The notes beneath the pieces are model-generated. The model was not told where the DNA came from. It worked only from the letters and a program-made list of their open reading frames with translations, and ran no database searches. From Salmonella enterica subsp. arizonae (GTDB taxonomy: Bacteria > Pseudomonadota > Gammaproteobacteria > Enterobacterales > Enterobacteriaceae), in assembly GCF_008692845.1 (NCBI RefSeq), contig NZ_VXJW01000002.1:62001-126000 (forward strand): a stretch of DNA of 64,000 nt. Reading direction: 5' to 3'. This document shows positions 34,460-44,161 of this stretch, in pieces (within the stretch, counting starts at the first letter, position 1; each line of letters starts with the position of its first letter). A program made the translations under genes and the position numbers.

Positions 34460-34936
34460 ATGAAACTTATCAGCAACGATTTGCGCGATGGGGATAAACT
34501 TCCTCATCGCCACGTTTTTAACGGTATGGGCTATGATGGCGATAATATTTCGCCGCATCTGGCCTGGGACGAAGTACCGGTGGGCACCAAAAGTTTTGTC
34601 GTGACCTGTTACGATCCTGACGCGCCGACCGGCTCCGGCTGGTGGCACTGGGTGGTGGTGAACCTCCCGGCGGATACGCGCGTACTGACCCAAGGGTTCG
34701 GCTCAGGCCTGGTGGCCGTACCAGACGGCGTCATTCAGACGCGTACAGATTTCGGTAAAGCGGGTTACGGCGGCGCGGCGCCGCCTAAAGGGGAAACGCA
34801 CCGCTATATCTTTACGGTTCACGCGCTGGACGTCGAGCGTCTTGACGTTGATGAAGACGCCAGCGGCGCGATGGTCGGCTTTAACGTGCATTTCCATTCG
34901 CTCGCCAGCGCCTCGATAACGGCGATGTTCAGTTAA
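34460..34936 (+). CDS. ybhB: PEBP/RKIP-family protein YbhB
   Basis: A 158-residue phosphatidylethanolamine-binding-protein-like protein with the family motifs DNISPHLAWDEVP, CYDPDAPTGSGWWHWVVVN and GGAAPPKGETHRYIFTVHAL. The function in bacteria is unknown. The AAAGGAG upstream of ATG 34460 supports the start. It follows bioA by 57 bases on the same strand. Confidence 0.94.
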   Translation: MKLISNDLRDGDKLPHRHVFNGMGYDGDNISPHLAWDEVPVGTKSFVVTCYDPDAPTGSGWWHWVVVNLPADTRVLTQGFGSGLVAVPDGVIQTRTDFGKAGYGGAAPPKGETHRYIFTVHALDVERLDVDEDASGAMVGFNVHFHSLASASITAMFS

Positions 34937-34943
34937 ACGCTGT

Positions 34944-35015
34944 GCCGGATGGCGGCGTAAACGTCTTACCCTGCCTGCGGGTTTTGCAGGCCGAATAAGC
35001 GCCGCGCCATCCGGC
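34944..35015. repeat. REP/BIME between ybhB and hutH
   Basis: Two outward REP arms (GCCGGATGGCGGCG and CGCCGCGCCATCCGGC) flank a central GCCTGCGGGTTTTGCAGGC hairpin. This is a standard paired-REP mosaic between two convergent 3' ends. Confidence 0.88.
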
Positions 35016-35020
35016 AGCAT

Positions 35021-36541
35021 TCACATAAAGTCCGGCACCAGACGCTGTAACGCGCCTTGCGCCAGCAGTGCCGTCGCACACGCAATATCGGGCGCGAAAA
35101 AACGATCCTGCGTATAGTGCGCCACCTGCTCACGCAGTGCCTGCCGCGCCTGTTCCAGTAACGGGCTGGAGGTTAACCCTTCCCGTAAATCTATCCCCTG
35201 ACAGGCAGCCAGCCACTCCACGGCAATGACGCCGCGGGTATTCGCCGCCATTTCCCATAATCGCCGTCCTGCCGCCGGGGCCATTGAGACATGATCCTCC
35301 TGGTTAGCCGAGGTCGGCAGGCTATCCACGCTGTGCGGGTGCGCCAGCGCTTTATTCTCGCTGGCGAGCGCCGCCGCGGTGACCTGGGCAATCATAAAGC
35401 CGGAATTAACGCCGCCGTTTTTCACCAGAAACGGCGGCAACTGCGACATATGTTTATCCATCATCAACGCAATGCGCCGTTCCGACAGCGCGCCGATTTC
35501 CGCTATCGCCAGCGCCAGATTATCCGCCGCCATCGCGACCGGTTCGGCATGGAAGTTACCGCCGGAGATCACCTCCCCCGCATCGGCAAAGACCAGCGGG
35601 TTATCGGACACCGCATTGGCCTCAACCAACAGCACCTCTTTCGTCTGGCGTAACTGGGTCAAACAAGCGCCCATCACCTGCGGCTGGCAGCGAAGGGAAT
35701 ACGGATCCTGAACTTTATTACAGTGGTGATGTGATTCAGCAATGGCGCTGGTTTCAGTCAACAGATGCCGGAACAATCGCGCGGCGTCAATTTGCCCCTG
35801 CTGTCCGCGCGCGGCATGAATACGCGCATCAAAAGGACGGCGCGATCCCAGTACGGCTTCGGTGGTCAGCGCGCCGCAGACGACGGCGGAGGCAAACAAC
35901 TCCTGCGCCTCAAACAAGCCGCGCAGCGCGAAAGCCGTTGACGCCTGGGTGCCATTAAGCAGCGCCAGTCCCTCTTTTGCCGCCAGCGCGACAGGTTCCA
36001 GTCCGGCCTTTTTTAGCGCCGTCTGCGCCGGAAGCCATTCGCCCTGCCAGCGCGCTTTCCCTTCGCCGAGCAGCGTCAGCGACAGATGCGCCAGCGGCGC
36101 TAAATCGCCCGATGCGCCGACCGACCCTTTTGCCGGAATAAGTGGATACACCCCGGCATTCACCAGAGCGATGAGCGCTTCTATCACACTCAACCGAATC
36201 CCGGAAAATCCACGTGCCAGGCTATTGATTTTCAATACCATAATCAGACGCACCATCGCGTCGTCCAGTGGATCGCCTACGCCCGCCGCGTGAGACAGCA
36301 CCAGCGAGCGCTGTAGGTTTTGCAAGTCTTCATCGGCGATGCGCGTCTGCGCCAGCAAGCCAAAACCGGTGTTGATGCCGTAGGCGGTACGCCCTTCGGC
36401 AACGATATCATTAACACACGCGACGCTGGCGTTAATGCTGTCAATGGCGCTGGCGTCCAGGCAAATCTGTACCGGATGACGCCAGATGTCATGCAATTGA
36501 GAGAGGCTTAGCTGCCCCGGAGTGAGGGTTATGATATTCAT
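35021..36541 (-). CDS. hutH: Histidine ammonia-lyase HutH
   Basis: A 506-residue enzyme that deaminates histidine to urocanate, the first step of histidine use. The ASG triad that forms the MIO cofactor is in [16 protein letters not shown]. Other conserved parts are [11 protein letters not shown] and SNPLVF-like [11 protein letters not shown]. The start at [11 protein letters not shown] is one base from the hutU stop; a 58-codon extension into hutU is rejected. Second gene of hutUH. Confidence 0.97.
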   Translation of the reverse strand: MNIITLTPGQLSLSQLHDIWRHPVQICLDASAIDSINASVACVNDIVAEGRTAYGINTGFGLLAQTRIADEDLQNLQRSLVLSHAAGVGDPLDDAMVRLIMVLKINSLARGFSGIRLSVIEALIALVNAGVYPLIPAKGSVGASGDLAPLAHLSLTLLGEGKARWQGEWLPAQTALKKAGLEPVALAAKEGLALLNGTQASTAFALRGLFEAQELFASAVVCGALTTEAVLGSRRPFDARIHAARGQQGQIDAARLFRHLLTETSAIAESHHHCNKVQDPYSLRCQPQVMGACLTQLRQTKEVLLVEANAVSDNPLVFADAGEVISGGNFHAEPVAMAADNLALAIAEIGALSERRIALMMDKHMSQLPPFLVKNGGVNSGFMIAQVTAAALASENKALAHPHSVDSLPTSANQEDHVSMAPAAGRRLWEMAANTRGVIAVEWLAACQGIDLREGLTSSPLLEQARQALREQVAHYTQDRFFAPDIACATALLAQGALQRLVPDFM

Positions 36542-36542
36542 C

Positions 36543-38228
36543 TCAGCGTTTCCTCTGCGTCGCAGCGACCATGGGTAAATGTAAACCTTGCTCAACAGCG
36601 CATTCCACCGCGAGGTCATACCCGGCATCGGCATGACGCATAACACCCGTCGCCGGATCGTTGTGTAACACGCGGCGAATACGCGCGGCGGCCTCGTCTG
36701 TGCCATCACAGACAATCACCATACCGGCGTGTTGCGAAAAGCCCATCCCCACCCCGCCGCCGTGATGGAGCGATACCCATGTCGCCCCGCTGGCGGTATT
36801 GAGCAACGCATTTAACAGCGGCCAGTCGGAAACCGCGTCGGAACCGTCGCGCATCGCTTCGGTTTCACGATTAGGACTGGCGACGGAACCGGAATCCAGG
36901 TGGTCGCGGCCAATCACAATGGGGGCGGATACCTCACCGCAACGCACCATTTCGTTGAATGCCAGCCCCAGTTTTTGCCGCCACTCCAGGCCTACCCAGC
37001 AGATACGTGCCGGCAGTCCCTGAAAATGAATGCGCTCACGCGCCATATCCAGCCAGTGATGCAAGTGTTTATCCTCAGCCACTATCTCTTTGACTTTGGC
37101 ATCGGTTTTATAGATGTCCTGCGGATCGCCGGACAGCGCCACCCAGCGAAACGGCCCGATCCCTCGACAAAAAAGCGGGCGAATATAGGCTGGCACAAAT
37201 CCCGGAAAATCAAAGGCGTTTTCCACCCCCATCTCTTTCGCCATCTGGCGAATATTGTTGCCATAGTCAAAGGTCGGCACGCCCATTTTACTGAACGCCA
37301 GCATCGCCTGAACATGCGCCGCCATTGAACGTTTCGCCGCCTGCATCGTCCCCTGGGGATCGGATAGCGCTTTTTCCTGATACTCCTCCCAGCGCCAGCC
37401 GGTGGGCAAATAGCCGTGTAGCGGATCGTGGGCGCTGGTCTGATCGGTCACCAGATCCGGGCGCACGCCGCGATTAACCAGTTCCGGCAGGATATCCGCC
37501 GCGTTCGCGCACAGGGCCACAGATACGGCTTTACCTGCGCGAGTGTAGTGCGCAATGCGGGCCAGAGCGTCATCCAGCGTGGCGGCCTGCTCATCCACGT
37601 AGCGAGTACGCAGACGAAAATCAATACGGCTTTGCTGGCACTCAATCGTCAGCGAACACGCTCCGGCCAGCGTCGCGGCTAACGGCTGCGCGCCGCCCAT
37701 ACCGCCCAGTCCGGCGGTCAGCACCCAGCGTCCCGCCAGCGTGCCGTTATAATGCTGGCGTCCCGCCTCAACGAAAGTTTCGTAAGTACCCTGCACAATC
37801 CCCTGACTGCCAATATAGATCCAGCTTCCGGCCGTCATCTGGCCGTACATCGCCAACCCTTTCGCATCCAGTTCGTTAAAGTGCTCCCATGTCGCCCAGT
37901 GGGGGACAAGGTTGGAGTTGGCGATTAATACCCGCGGCGCGTTGTCATGCGTTTTAAACACGCCGACCGGTTTGCCAGACTGAATAAGCAACGTTTCGTC
38001 CGCCTCCAGTCGGGTTAGCGCATCAACAATCGCGTCATAGCATTCCCAATTGCGCGCGGCGCGACCAATCCCGCCATAGACCACCAGCTCATGTGGGTTT
38101 TCCGCCACGTCAGGATCGAGATTATTCATTAACATCCGCAGCGGGGCTTCAGTAAGCCAGCTTTTCGCCGTTAATGTAGCGCCTCTGGGGGCGCGGATAG
38201 TCTGCTGACGATACTTGCTTTCAGGCAT
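36543..38228 (-). CDS. hutU: Urocanate hydratase HutU
   Basis: A 561-residue NAD-dependent urocanase that turns urocanate into imidazolonepropionate. Conserved regions include [30 protein letters not shown] and the late [19 protein letters not shown] block. First gene of the hutUH operon, with a HutC-type operator about 100 bases upstream. Confidence 0.97.
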   Translation of the reverse strand: MPESKYRQQTIRAPRGATLTAKSWLTEAPLRMLMNNLDPDVAENPHELVVYGGIGRAARNWECYDAIVDALTRLEADETLLIQSGKPVGVFKTHDNAPRVLIANSNLVPHWATWEHFNELDAKGLAMYGQMTAGSWIYIGSQGIVQGTYETFVEAGRQHYNGTLAGRWVLTAGLGGMGGAQPLAATLAGACSLTIECQQSRIDFRLRTRYVDEQAATLDDALARIAHYTRAGKAVSVALCANAADILPELVNRGVRPDLVTDQTSAHDPLHGYLPTGWRWEEYQEKALSDPQGTMQAAKRSMAAHVQAMLAFSKMGVPTFDYGNNIRQMAKEMGVENAFDFPGFVPAYIRPLFCRGIGPFRWVALSGDPQDIYKTDAKVKEIVAEDKHLHHWLDMARERIHFQGLPARICWVGLEWRQKLGLAFNEMVRCGEVSAPIVIGRDHLDSGSVASPNRETEAMRDGSDAVSDWPLLNALLNTASGATWVSLHHGGGVGMGFSQHAGMVIVCDGTDEAAARIRRVLHNDPATGVMRHADAGYDLAVECAVEQGLHLPMVAATQRKR

Positions 38229-38327
38229 AGCAATGACTCCTCATTATTATCGGTCCACCATCGCCGAATGACGTTAAAACGTCGCTATCCGGCACCGCCG
38301 CAGACTCATGAATATGAACCAGACATA

Positions 38328-38345
38328 TACTTGTCTATACAAGTA
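38328..38345. promoter_or_regulatory. HutC operator upstream of hutUH
   Basis: A perfect dyad TACTTGT-CTAT-ACAAGTA lies in the hutU-hutC gap. It matches the known enterobacterial and pseudomonad hut operator (TTGTATAGACAA core). HutC would bind here and let go in the presence of urocanate. Confidence 0.88.
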
Positions 38346-38425
38346 AACACAAGAAAAGTGTTAACAAAAAATCATACATTTTTATTATACTGCGTCAGCA
38401 ATCACGTTTTCCGGCAGCGGTCCGC

Positions 38426-39151
38426 TCAGGAGATAAATCGCCCCTGTAGCCGATAGCGCGACCCAGGGAAAAGTAAACGGGCGTGAGAGACAATCCGCGA
38501 CGCAGACCAGGTGGTACGACGAATGAGCAGGCAGGGTTCGTACTCTTTGATAGTTAACCACGCGCACTCTTGCGCCGTGGCGCGCACCGCCTCAACAATA
38601 TGTTCCCCTTCCGTTAGCGGCGCAATCCGCGATAGATAGGCGTGCGGCGTGGTCTGGCGGTAATCCTGCGTCAGGTAATCCGCGGCAATATCCGCATTCA
38701 CGCAGCGATCTTCAATTTGTACCGGTAGATCGTTTTCATAGTGCACCATGACGGAATGGAAAATGTGATCGCTCTCATTTACATTGATAGCGCGGGCCTG
38801 TAAGGCGTTTGCCCGCACGCGTTCCAGGGTCACCACCTCACAACGATGCTGATGATGGCGGGCGGCAATCTCTTCGGCGATACTGCGGATTTCAAACAGC
38901 GCGGACTGGCCTTTCGGTTCGGCGACAAACGTCCCCACGCCCTGTAAACGTACCAGCCACCCTTCATCCGTCAGCTCACGCAGCGCCCGATTAATGGTCA
39001 TTCGGCTAAAGCCATACTGGGCGACCAGCTCTGCCTCCGACGGAATGCGATCGTGCCGTTGCCAGACGCCGCCGGCAATTTTCTTACAGATGTCCTGTTT
39101 CACCGTTTCGTAAAAAGGCGCAGGCGCAGAACGGGATCGGGATGAATACAT
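38426..39151 (-). CDS. hutC: Histidine utilisation repressor HutC
   Basis: A 241-residue GntR-family (HutC subfamily) repressor. The winged helix-turn-helix is at about residues 10-75 (RIPSEAELVAQYGFSRMTINRAL) and the C-terminal UTRA urocanate-binding domain follows. The start MYSSRSRSAP is preferred over an 18-codon extension by length and alignment with the family. Third gene of the leftward hutIGC operon. Confidence 0.95.
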   Translation of the reverse strand: MYSSRSRSAPAPFYETVKQDICKKIAGGVWQRHDRIPSEAELVAQYGFSRMTINRALRELTDEGWLVRLQGVGTFVAEPKGQSALFEIRSIAEEIAARHHQHRCEVVTLERVRANALQARAINVNESDHIFHSVMVHYENDLPVQIEDRCVNADIAADYLTQDYRQTTPHAYLSRIAPLTEGEHIVEAVRATAQECAWLTIKEYEPCLLIRRTTWSASRIVSHARLLFPGSRYRLQGRFIS

Positions 39152-39195
39152 GCGTGAAGCCTTCCTTATGCAGATAGTGTTTTCCGGATGGCAAA

Positions 39196-40137
39196 TTAAC
39201 GCCACCAGTGCGCGATTTGCCAGCCAAGCCGTGCAGCCACGCGCGCTGCTGCGCCATCTTTATCAAAACGTGGATTAAATTCAACCAGATCCGCCGCCTG
39301 TAATTTTCCGCTGCGGCAAACCGGCTCAATTAAACGCAGAATCTGAATCAGCGGCACCCCCAGAGCGGCGGGGGCGGAGACGGCCGGCATTTCCCAGACC
39401 GGCAATACGTCGAGATCGATAGTCAAATAAATTTTATCCACCCTGGCGATAAACTGCGTCATCTGCGCCAGAGCATTATAACAATCCAGATCCTCCACCA
39501 CGGTAACATTCCGCCGCGTCGCTTCCCGCCATAGCGCCCGCGTATTCGCCGCACGGCTCACGCCAAAACAGGCATAATGAAATACGCGGCGCTGCGCGTC
39601 GCACAACTGCGCCAGTTGACGAAACGGCGTACCGGACGTCGCCCGCTCGGTCTGACGGAGATCCAGATGCGCATCGAGATTAATGATCCCTACGCTTTCC
39701 TGCGCAAACGCATCCAGCACGCCTGCGCCGTGCCCAAACGCGGTTTCATGGCCGCCGCCCAGCACCAACGTGCGCATCCCGGCGCATAGACAGCGCCTTA
39801 CCGCATCGCGTAAGGTCTGCTGAGCGCCTTCCAGATCGGGCGCTTGCGCAACCCAGTTGCCCAAATCCACCAGCCGCTCATGCCCGTCGTGGCTGGCCAT
39901 ATTCGCCAGCGCTTTACGCAACGCGTCCGGGGCGCCTGCCGCGCCGGGACGGCCTGCATTGCGTTTTACCCCTTCATCGCAGGCAAATCCCATTAACGCG
40001 ATCTGTTTCGGCCAGTCTTGGGGCGCAAAATCCTCGCTGCGTATTACGGTCTGAAACAGACGCCGCGCATCCGCCGCTTCTGCGCTGTCGTCGCGCCCCT
40101 GCCAAAGCGTCGGGGAAACCGGGTACCATTGCGTCAT
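39196..40137 (-). CDS. hutG: Formimidoylglutamase HutG
   Basis: A 313-residue binuclear-manganese ureohydrolase (arginase family) that splits formiminoglutamate into glutamate and formamide. Metal ligands are visible in [22 protein letters not shown] and LTIDLDVLP. The gene overlaps hutI by 4 bases and lies 44 bases before hutC. Confidence 0.96.
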   Translation of the reverse strand: MTQWYPVSPTLWQGRDDSAEAADARRLFQTVIRSEDFAPQDWPKQIALMGFACDEGVKRNAGRPGAAGAPDALRKALANMASHDGHERLVDLGNWVAQAPDLEGAQQTLRDAVRRCLCAGMRTLVLGGGHETAFGHGAGVLDAFAQESVGIINLDAHLDLRQTERATSGTPFRQLAQLCDAQRRVFHYACFGVSRAANTRALWREATRRNVTVVEDLDCYNALAQMTQFIARVDKIYLTIDLDVLPVWEMPAVSAPAALGVPLIQILRLIEPVCRSGKLQAADLVEFNPRFDKDGAAARVAARLGWQIAHWWR

Positions 40138-41357
40138 ATGATTTGTCCCTGGTATACACGCTGATATAAAGGGTTACGCCCCGGCTCATACACTATCTCA
40201 ACCGGTTGTTCAGCATCCCATACCACAAAATCCGCCCGGAAGCCTGCCCGGAGCTGACCATGCGTCGCCTGTCTTCCCAGCGCGCGAGCGGCATGGCGCG
40301 TAACGCCCGCCCATGCCTCTTCCGGCGTCAGACCAAACTGTACGCAGGCCATATTCATCGCCAGATGCAAACTACAAAACGGGCTGGTCCCGGGATTAAA
40401 ATCGCTGGCGACGGCGACAGGCACCTGATAGCGGCGCAGCAGTTCCACCGGCGGACGCTGCGTCTCGCCCAGAAAATAAAACGCGCCAGGCAGCAGCACA
40501 CCGACGGTGCCGCCGTCACGCATCGCCGCGACGCCCGCTTCATCAAGATATTCGATATGGTCTGCCGATAAGCCCTGATAACGACTCACCAACTGCGCGC
40601 CGCCCAATAGCGAAAGCTGTTCAACATGCCCTTTCACGGGAATGCCTAGCGCCTTCGCCGTCTGCAACACGCGTTCACTGTGCGCCACGCTAAAACCGAC
40701 GCTCTCACAAAAGAGGTCTACCGCCTCAAATAACCTTTTTTTCCATAGCTGCGGAATAATCGTCTCGCATACCAAGGCAATGTAGCCGTCCGGATCGCCA
40801 TGATACTCCACTGGCGTGGCATGAGCGGCAAGCAGAGTGGAACTAATGTCGATAGCGTTTTCGGCGGCAAGTTTTGCGGCGACGCGCAGCATCTTTTCTT
40901 CTGTCGCCAGTTCCAGACCGTAGCCGGATTTAATCTCCAGGAGCGTGACGCCTTCGTTAATCAGGCGCATCATCCGTTCGTGCGCCAGCAAGTAGAGCGT
41001 ATCCTCCGCACAGGCACGGGTCGCAGAGACTGTGGCGTTAATGCCGCCGCCCTGGGCGCTGATATGCTGATATGACACGCCGTTAAGCCGCTGCTCCCAC
41101 TCTCCGGCACGGCTGCCGGCAAACACCAGATGCGTGTGGCAATCGATAAGTCCCGGCGTGACCAACCGTCCCTGCATATCATGGATATTGTCTCCGCTAA
41201 CAGGAATCTGTGTCTTTGGCACGATATCGCAAATAAGCCCTTCGCGCACAATCAGCGCCAGATTATCCACCAGCCCATACGGGGTTTGCTGCTGCGGGTC
41301 CATAGTCGCCAGTCTGATGTTTCTCCAGGCCGTATCGCCCGGTAAAAGTTGCCGCAT
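40134..41357 (-). CDS. hutI: Imidazolonepropionase HutI
   Basis: A 407-residue metal-dependent amidohydrolase that opens imidazolonepropionate to formiminoglutamate. Metal-binding residues are in [32 protein letters not shown] and [10 protein letters not shown]. The start [11 protein letters not shown] gives the family's usual length; the 22-codon upstream extension would cross the operator. First gene of hutIGC. Confidence 0.96.
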   Translation of the reverse strand: MRQLLPGDTAWRNIRLATMDPQQQTPYGLVDNLALIVREGLICDIVPKTQIPVSGDNIHDMQGRLVTPGLIDCHTHLVFAGSRAGEWEQRLNGVSYQHISAQGGGINATVSATRACAEDTLYLLAHERMMRLINEGVTLLEIKSGYGLELATEEKMLRVAAKLAAENAIDISSTLLAAHATPVEYHGDPDGYIALVCETIIPQLWKKRLFEAVDLFCESVGFSVAHSERVLQTAKALGIPVKGHVEQLSLLGGAQLVSRYQGLSADHIEYLDEAGVAAMRDGGTVGVLLPGAFYFLGETQRPPVELLRRYQVPVAVASDFNPGTSPFCSLHLAMNMACVQFGLTPEEAWAGVTRHAARALGRQATHGQLRAGFRADFVVWDAEQPVEIVYEPGRNPLYQRVYQGQII

Positions 41358-41380
41358 GAGTGTCGCTCTCTGCCTGTCAT

Positions 41381-41396
41381 GAGTTGTATAGACATT
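41381..41396. promoter_or_regulatory. HutC operator upstream of hutIGC
   Basis: GTTGTATAGACATT, on the plus strand, keeps the TTGTATAGACA core of the hut operator just upstream of hutI. With the hutU site it would put both hut operons under HutC. Confidence 0.78.
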
Positions 41397-42376
41397 TATT
41401 TTCTTTCTGTTCCAGCTTGTCAACTCAAAGCGTGAAAATTGTTACTCAATTATGATAAAGCCATCTGATGCTAAAGGTGTTTCCGTCCTGAAAATACGCG
41501 CATCAATCACTGGTCCTAAATCAGACAGTATGGCAACAAGCAACAGAGACGGCAGGGGAAAACAGAAGGTGTTTTTCTATGTTTTATAACTCGTATTCCG
41601 GTTGGCAGACAGAGAGAAAACGCTTTTGACATTCATTGTGTTGAGTTTTGGCTACAAATGTGCTCAATGGTGCTTCTGCATGGGTAGTATTATTAATTTG
41701 CATTTTTATCATAAACTGTTCGATATTTTAGGTTACTAATACATGAACAGGAAAAAGCAAAATCCATTAAACGCGAAAAGGATACCATATCACCCCCTTG
41801 ATTAAAATAAAGTAATTTACAAGTTCAAATATCGTCATAACCCCATAGAGAAAAGATTTACAAAGGCATAGTAAAATCAATATTTTTAGTTCAAAACCTT
41901 CTATATTACAACAAGCCTGATTTCAAAATTGTTAATTTATAAATATTGCTTAACGTATAGTCTTCACACCACCGAAATTAGCTATTCCACTCTCGCCAGG
42001 ATTGAAAGAAACGAATGTAACGGCAGAGGAAATTTCTCACATGAGCAAGAAAATTTACAGTGGTTAAAATTTAATCTCATTAGCCCGCAAAAAAGTCACT
42101 TACCGCAGTTACTGGATCGCGATATTTCATGCTAGCCAGAAAAACCTTCGACTGATGTTCAACGGAGAACCGTCAACACTTTGTGGGATAAGGAGTCTGG
42201 CGGCCAGTTTGTATAGCAGGAAGGTTAACGATAATTTTGTACAGCACTTACCTGGTCACAAAGCAGACAGTATGGTAGCAAGAGACAGCAGGGGTAAAGA
42301 ATGAGACCTGATTGGTGTAGAATAATGAACGAATTTCGAATGATTTCGAAAATCACTTTTAACTTTTTGAAAAATA

Positions 42377-42414
42377 CTGCTTTTTTATTTTATCGACTTA
42401 GTATAAAAAAGCAG
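42377..42414. other. Lambda attB-like core within a 12-bp inverted repeat
   Basis: Bases 42398-42412 are the exact complement of GCTTTTTTATACTAA, the 15-bp core of the phage lambda attachment site, and the match goes on into the flank (TGAAGCCTGCTTTTTTATACTAA read on the minus strand, 23 bases in all). In E. coli K-12 lambda attB lies beside ybhC, as here. The core is part of a perfect 12-bp inverted repeat, CTGCTTTTTTAT (42377-42388) and ATAAAAAAGCAG (42403-42414). The right integrase core site differs at two bases from lambda's (CGACTTAGT against CAAGTTAGT). Confidence 0.75.
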
Positions 42415-42459
42415 GCTTCAATGGATGTCATTTAACTTTTTCAAAGCCCGGAGCAACCT

Positions 42460-43743
42460 GTGAATACATTATCGGTTTCCCGTCTGGCGCTGGCACTGGC
42501 TTTTGGCGTGACGCTGAGCGCCTGTAGCTCTACGCCACCCGATCAAATCCCTTCCGATCAAACCGCGCCTGGCACCGCCTCGCGCCCGATTCTGTCGGCA
42601 AATGAAGCGAAAAACTTCGTTGCGGCGCACTATTTCGCCTCTCTGACGCCGAATACCGCGCCGTGGTCGCCGTCACCGATTACTTTGCCCGCGCAGCCTG
42701 ACTTTGTGGTCGGTCCGGCAGGCACGCCTGGCGTTACGCACACCTCGATTCAGGCCGCCGTCGATGCGGCAATGGTTAAACGCACGAATAAACGCCAGTA
42801 CATCGCTATTATGCCGGGCGCCTATCAGGGTACCGTCTACATTCCCGCCGCGCCGGGAAGTCTGACGCTGTATGGGACAGGTGAAAAACCGATCGATGTA
42901 AAAATCGGTATGGCGATTGATGGTGAAATGAGCATCGCCGACTGGCGCCGCGCGGTGAATCCCGGAGGGAAATATATGCCGGGTAAACCCGCGTGGTATA
43001 TGTTCGATAACTGCCAAAGCAAACGTGCAGCAACGATCGGCGTGATGTGTTCTGCTGCGTTCTGGTCGCAAAATAACGGACTGCAGCTACAAAACCTGAC
43101 CATCGAAAACACGTTGGGCGACAGCGTCGATGCCGGAAACCATCCTGCGGTGGCGCTGCGTACCGATGGCGATAAGATCCAGATTAACAAGGTAAATATC
43201 CTTGGCCGTCAGAATACCTTCTTTGTGACCAATAGCGGCGTGCAGAACCGTCTGCAAACCGATCGCCAGCCGCGCACGCTGGTGACGAACAGCTATATTG
43301 AAGGCGATGTAGATATGGTTTCCGGACGCGGCGCCGTGGTGTTCGATAACACTAACTTCCAGGTCGTCAACTCCCGCACGCAACAGGAAGCCTACGTGTT
43401 CGCCCCTGCGACGCTATCCAATATTTACTATGGCTTCCTGGCGATCAATAGCCGCTTTAGCGCATCCGGCGATGGCGTTGCGCAGCTTGGCCGCTCGCTG
43501 GATGTTGACGCCAACACCAACGGCCAGGTGGTGATCCGCGACAGTGTGATTAACGAGGGCTTTAACATCGCCAAACCGTGGGCCGACGCGGTCATCTCGA
43601 AACGTCCGTTTGCCGGAAATACGGGAACCGTGGATGACAAAGGCGAGGTGCAGCGTAATCTGAACGACACTAACTACAACCGCATGTGGGAATACAACAA
43701 CCGCGGGCCAGGCAGTAAAGTGGTAACGGAGCCTAAGCAGTAA
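42460..43743 (+). CDS. ybhC: Outer-membrane lipoprotein YbhC (pectinesterase-like)
   Basis: A 427-residue lipoprotein with a right-handed beta-helix of the pectin methylesterase family. The signal peptide ends in the lipobox LSAC with the modified Cys at residue 22. Helix motifs include TSIQAAVDAAM, YIEGDVDMVSGRGAVVFDN and QEAYVFAPATL. The E. coli protein shows weak thioesterase activity and no clear pectinase role. The GTG at 42460 is taken as start, after GGAGCAACCT. Confidence 0.93.
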   Translation: MNTLSVSRLALALAFGVTLSACSSTPPDQIPSDQTAPGTASRPILSANEAKNFVAAHYFASLTPNTAPWSPSPITLPAQPDFVVGPAGTPGVTHTSIQAAVDAAMVKRTNKRQYIAIMPGAYQGTVYIPAAPGSLTLYGTGEKPIDVKIGMAIDGEMSIADWRRAVNPGGKYMPGKPAWYMFDNCQSKRAATIGVMCSAAFWSQNNGLQLQNLTIENTLGDSVDAGNHPAVALRTDGDKIQINKVNILGRQNTFFVTNSGVQNRLQTDRQPRTLVTNSYIEGDVDMVSGRGAVVFDNTNFQVVNSRTQQEAYVFAPATLSNIYYGFLAINSRFSASGDGVAQLGRSLDVDANTNGQVVIRDSVINEGFNIAKPWADAVISKRPFAGNTGTVDDKGEVQRNLNDTNYNRMWEYNNRGPGSKVVTEPKQ

Positions 43744-43768
43744 TCGCAGATCCGGTTCATGCTTATAA

Positions 43769-43804
43769 ACGGGACGCGCATCAAATGCAGCGTCCCGTTG
43801 TTTT
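43769..43804 (+). terminator. Rho-independent terminator of ybhC
   Basis: A 9-bp perfect stem (ACGGGACGC / GCGTCCCGT) with a 12-base loop is followed by TGTTTTA, 26 bases after the ybhC stop. It marks the left edge of the accessory island. Confidence 0.88.
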
Positions 43805-44104
43805 ACTGCTTCGCCAGGCGGGCTCCCCTAATCTTCGTTTTCAGTTCTCTTAACGCTGATCCCCTACCCTGCCACTGTCCCGCAGACTTTTCACAAGCCA
43901 GTGCCATTATACCTACCCAGACACCTATTCTGATTTTTATTCAAATACTGAACTGACGGGGAAAATATATCCTCCGACCGGACTTGCAAAACGATCCACC
44001 CTCTATTCTACATACCACGCCCTTCAGAAAGTGAATTCGAAAAAACCGAACAATGAAGGGGTGATTATTCGAGTAGAGATTCATCGGAAAGTCATGTTTA
44101 ATAT

Positions 44105-44123
44105 GATAATGATAATCATTCAC
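44105..44123. promoter_or_regulatory. Fur box upstream of the Slam/lipoprotein operon
   Basis: GATAATGATAATCATTCAC matches the 19-bp Fur consensus (GATAATGATAATCATTATC) at 17 positions. It lies 39 bases upstream of the start of the Slam gene and would overlap the likely -10 box, so iron repression by Fur is expected. Confidence 0.88.
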
Positions 44124-44161
44124 CACAATGAATCCACAAATACATAACATTAAATATTTTC

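Larger units (their letters stand above)
41358..42459. other. Long AT-rich gene-free gap between hutI and ybhC
   Basis: This 1.1-kb stretch is clearly AT-rich compared with both sides. I see no credible gene; a 68-codon frame at 41929-42135 has no ribosome site or recognisable sequence. It holds the hutI operator at its left end, two copies of a similar sequence (CAGACAGTATGG...GACGGCAGGGG at 41523-41558; CAGACAGTATGG...GACAGCAGGGG at 42263-42292), and an attB-like site near 42,400. Confidence 0.6.
43744..44161. other. Left junction and promoter region of the accessory island
   Basis: This 418-base gap starts with the ybhC terminator, turns AT-rich after about 43,930 and ends with the Fur-controlled promoter of the Slam gene. 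A TTCATC (44080-44085) and TATGAT (44103-44108) pair with 17-base spacing could be the -35 and -10 boxes. No gene is supported. Confidence 0.5.

Noticed and set aside
41929..42135. 68-codon open frame in the hutI-ybhC gap
   Set aside because: No ribosome site, no hydrophobic or domain pattern, and an AT-rich setting where short frames are common.
40800..42459. Prophage at the attB-like site
   Set aside because: No integrase, repressor or structural phage gene is seen on either side; only the core-like sequence is present.
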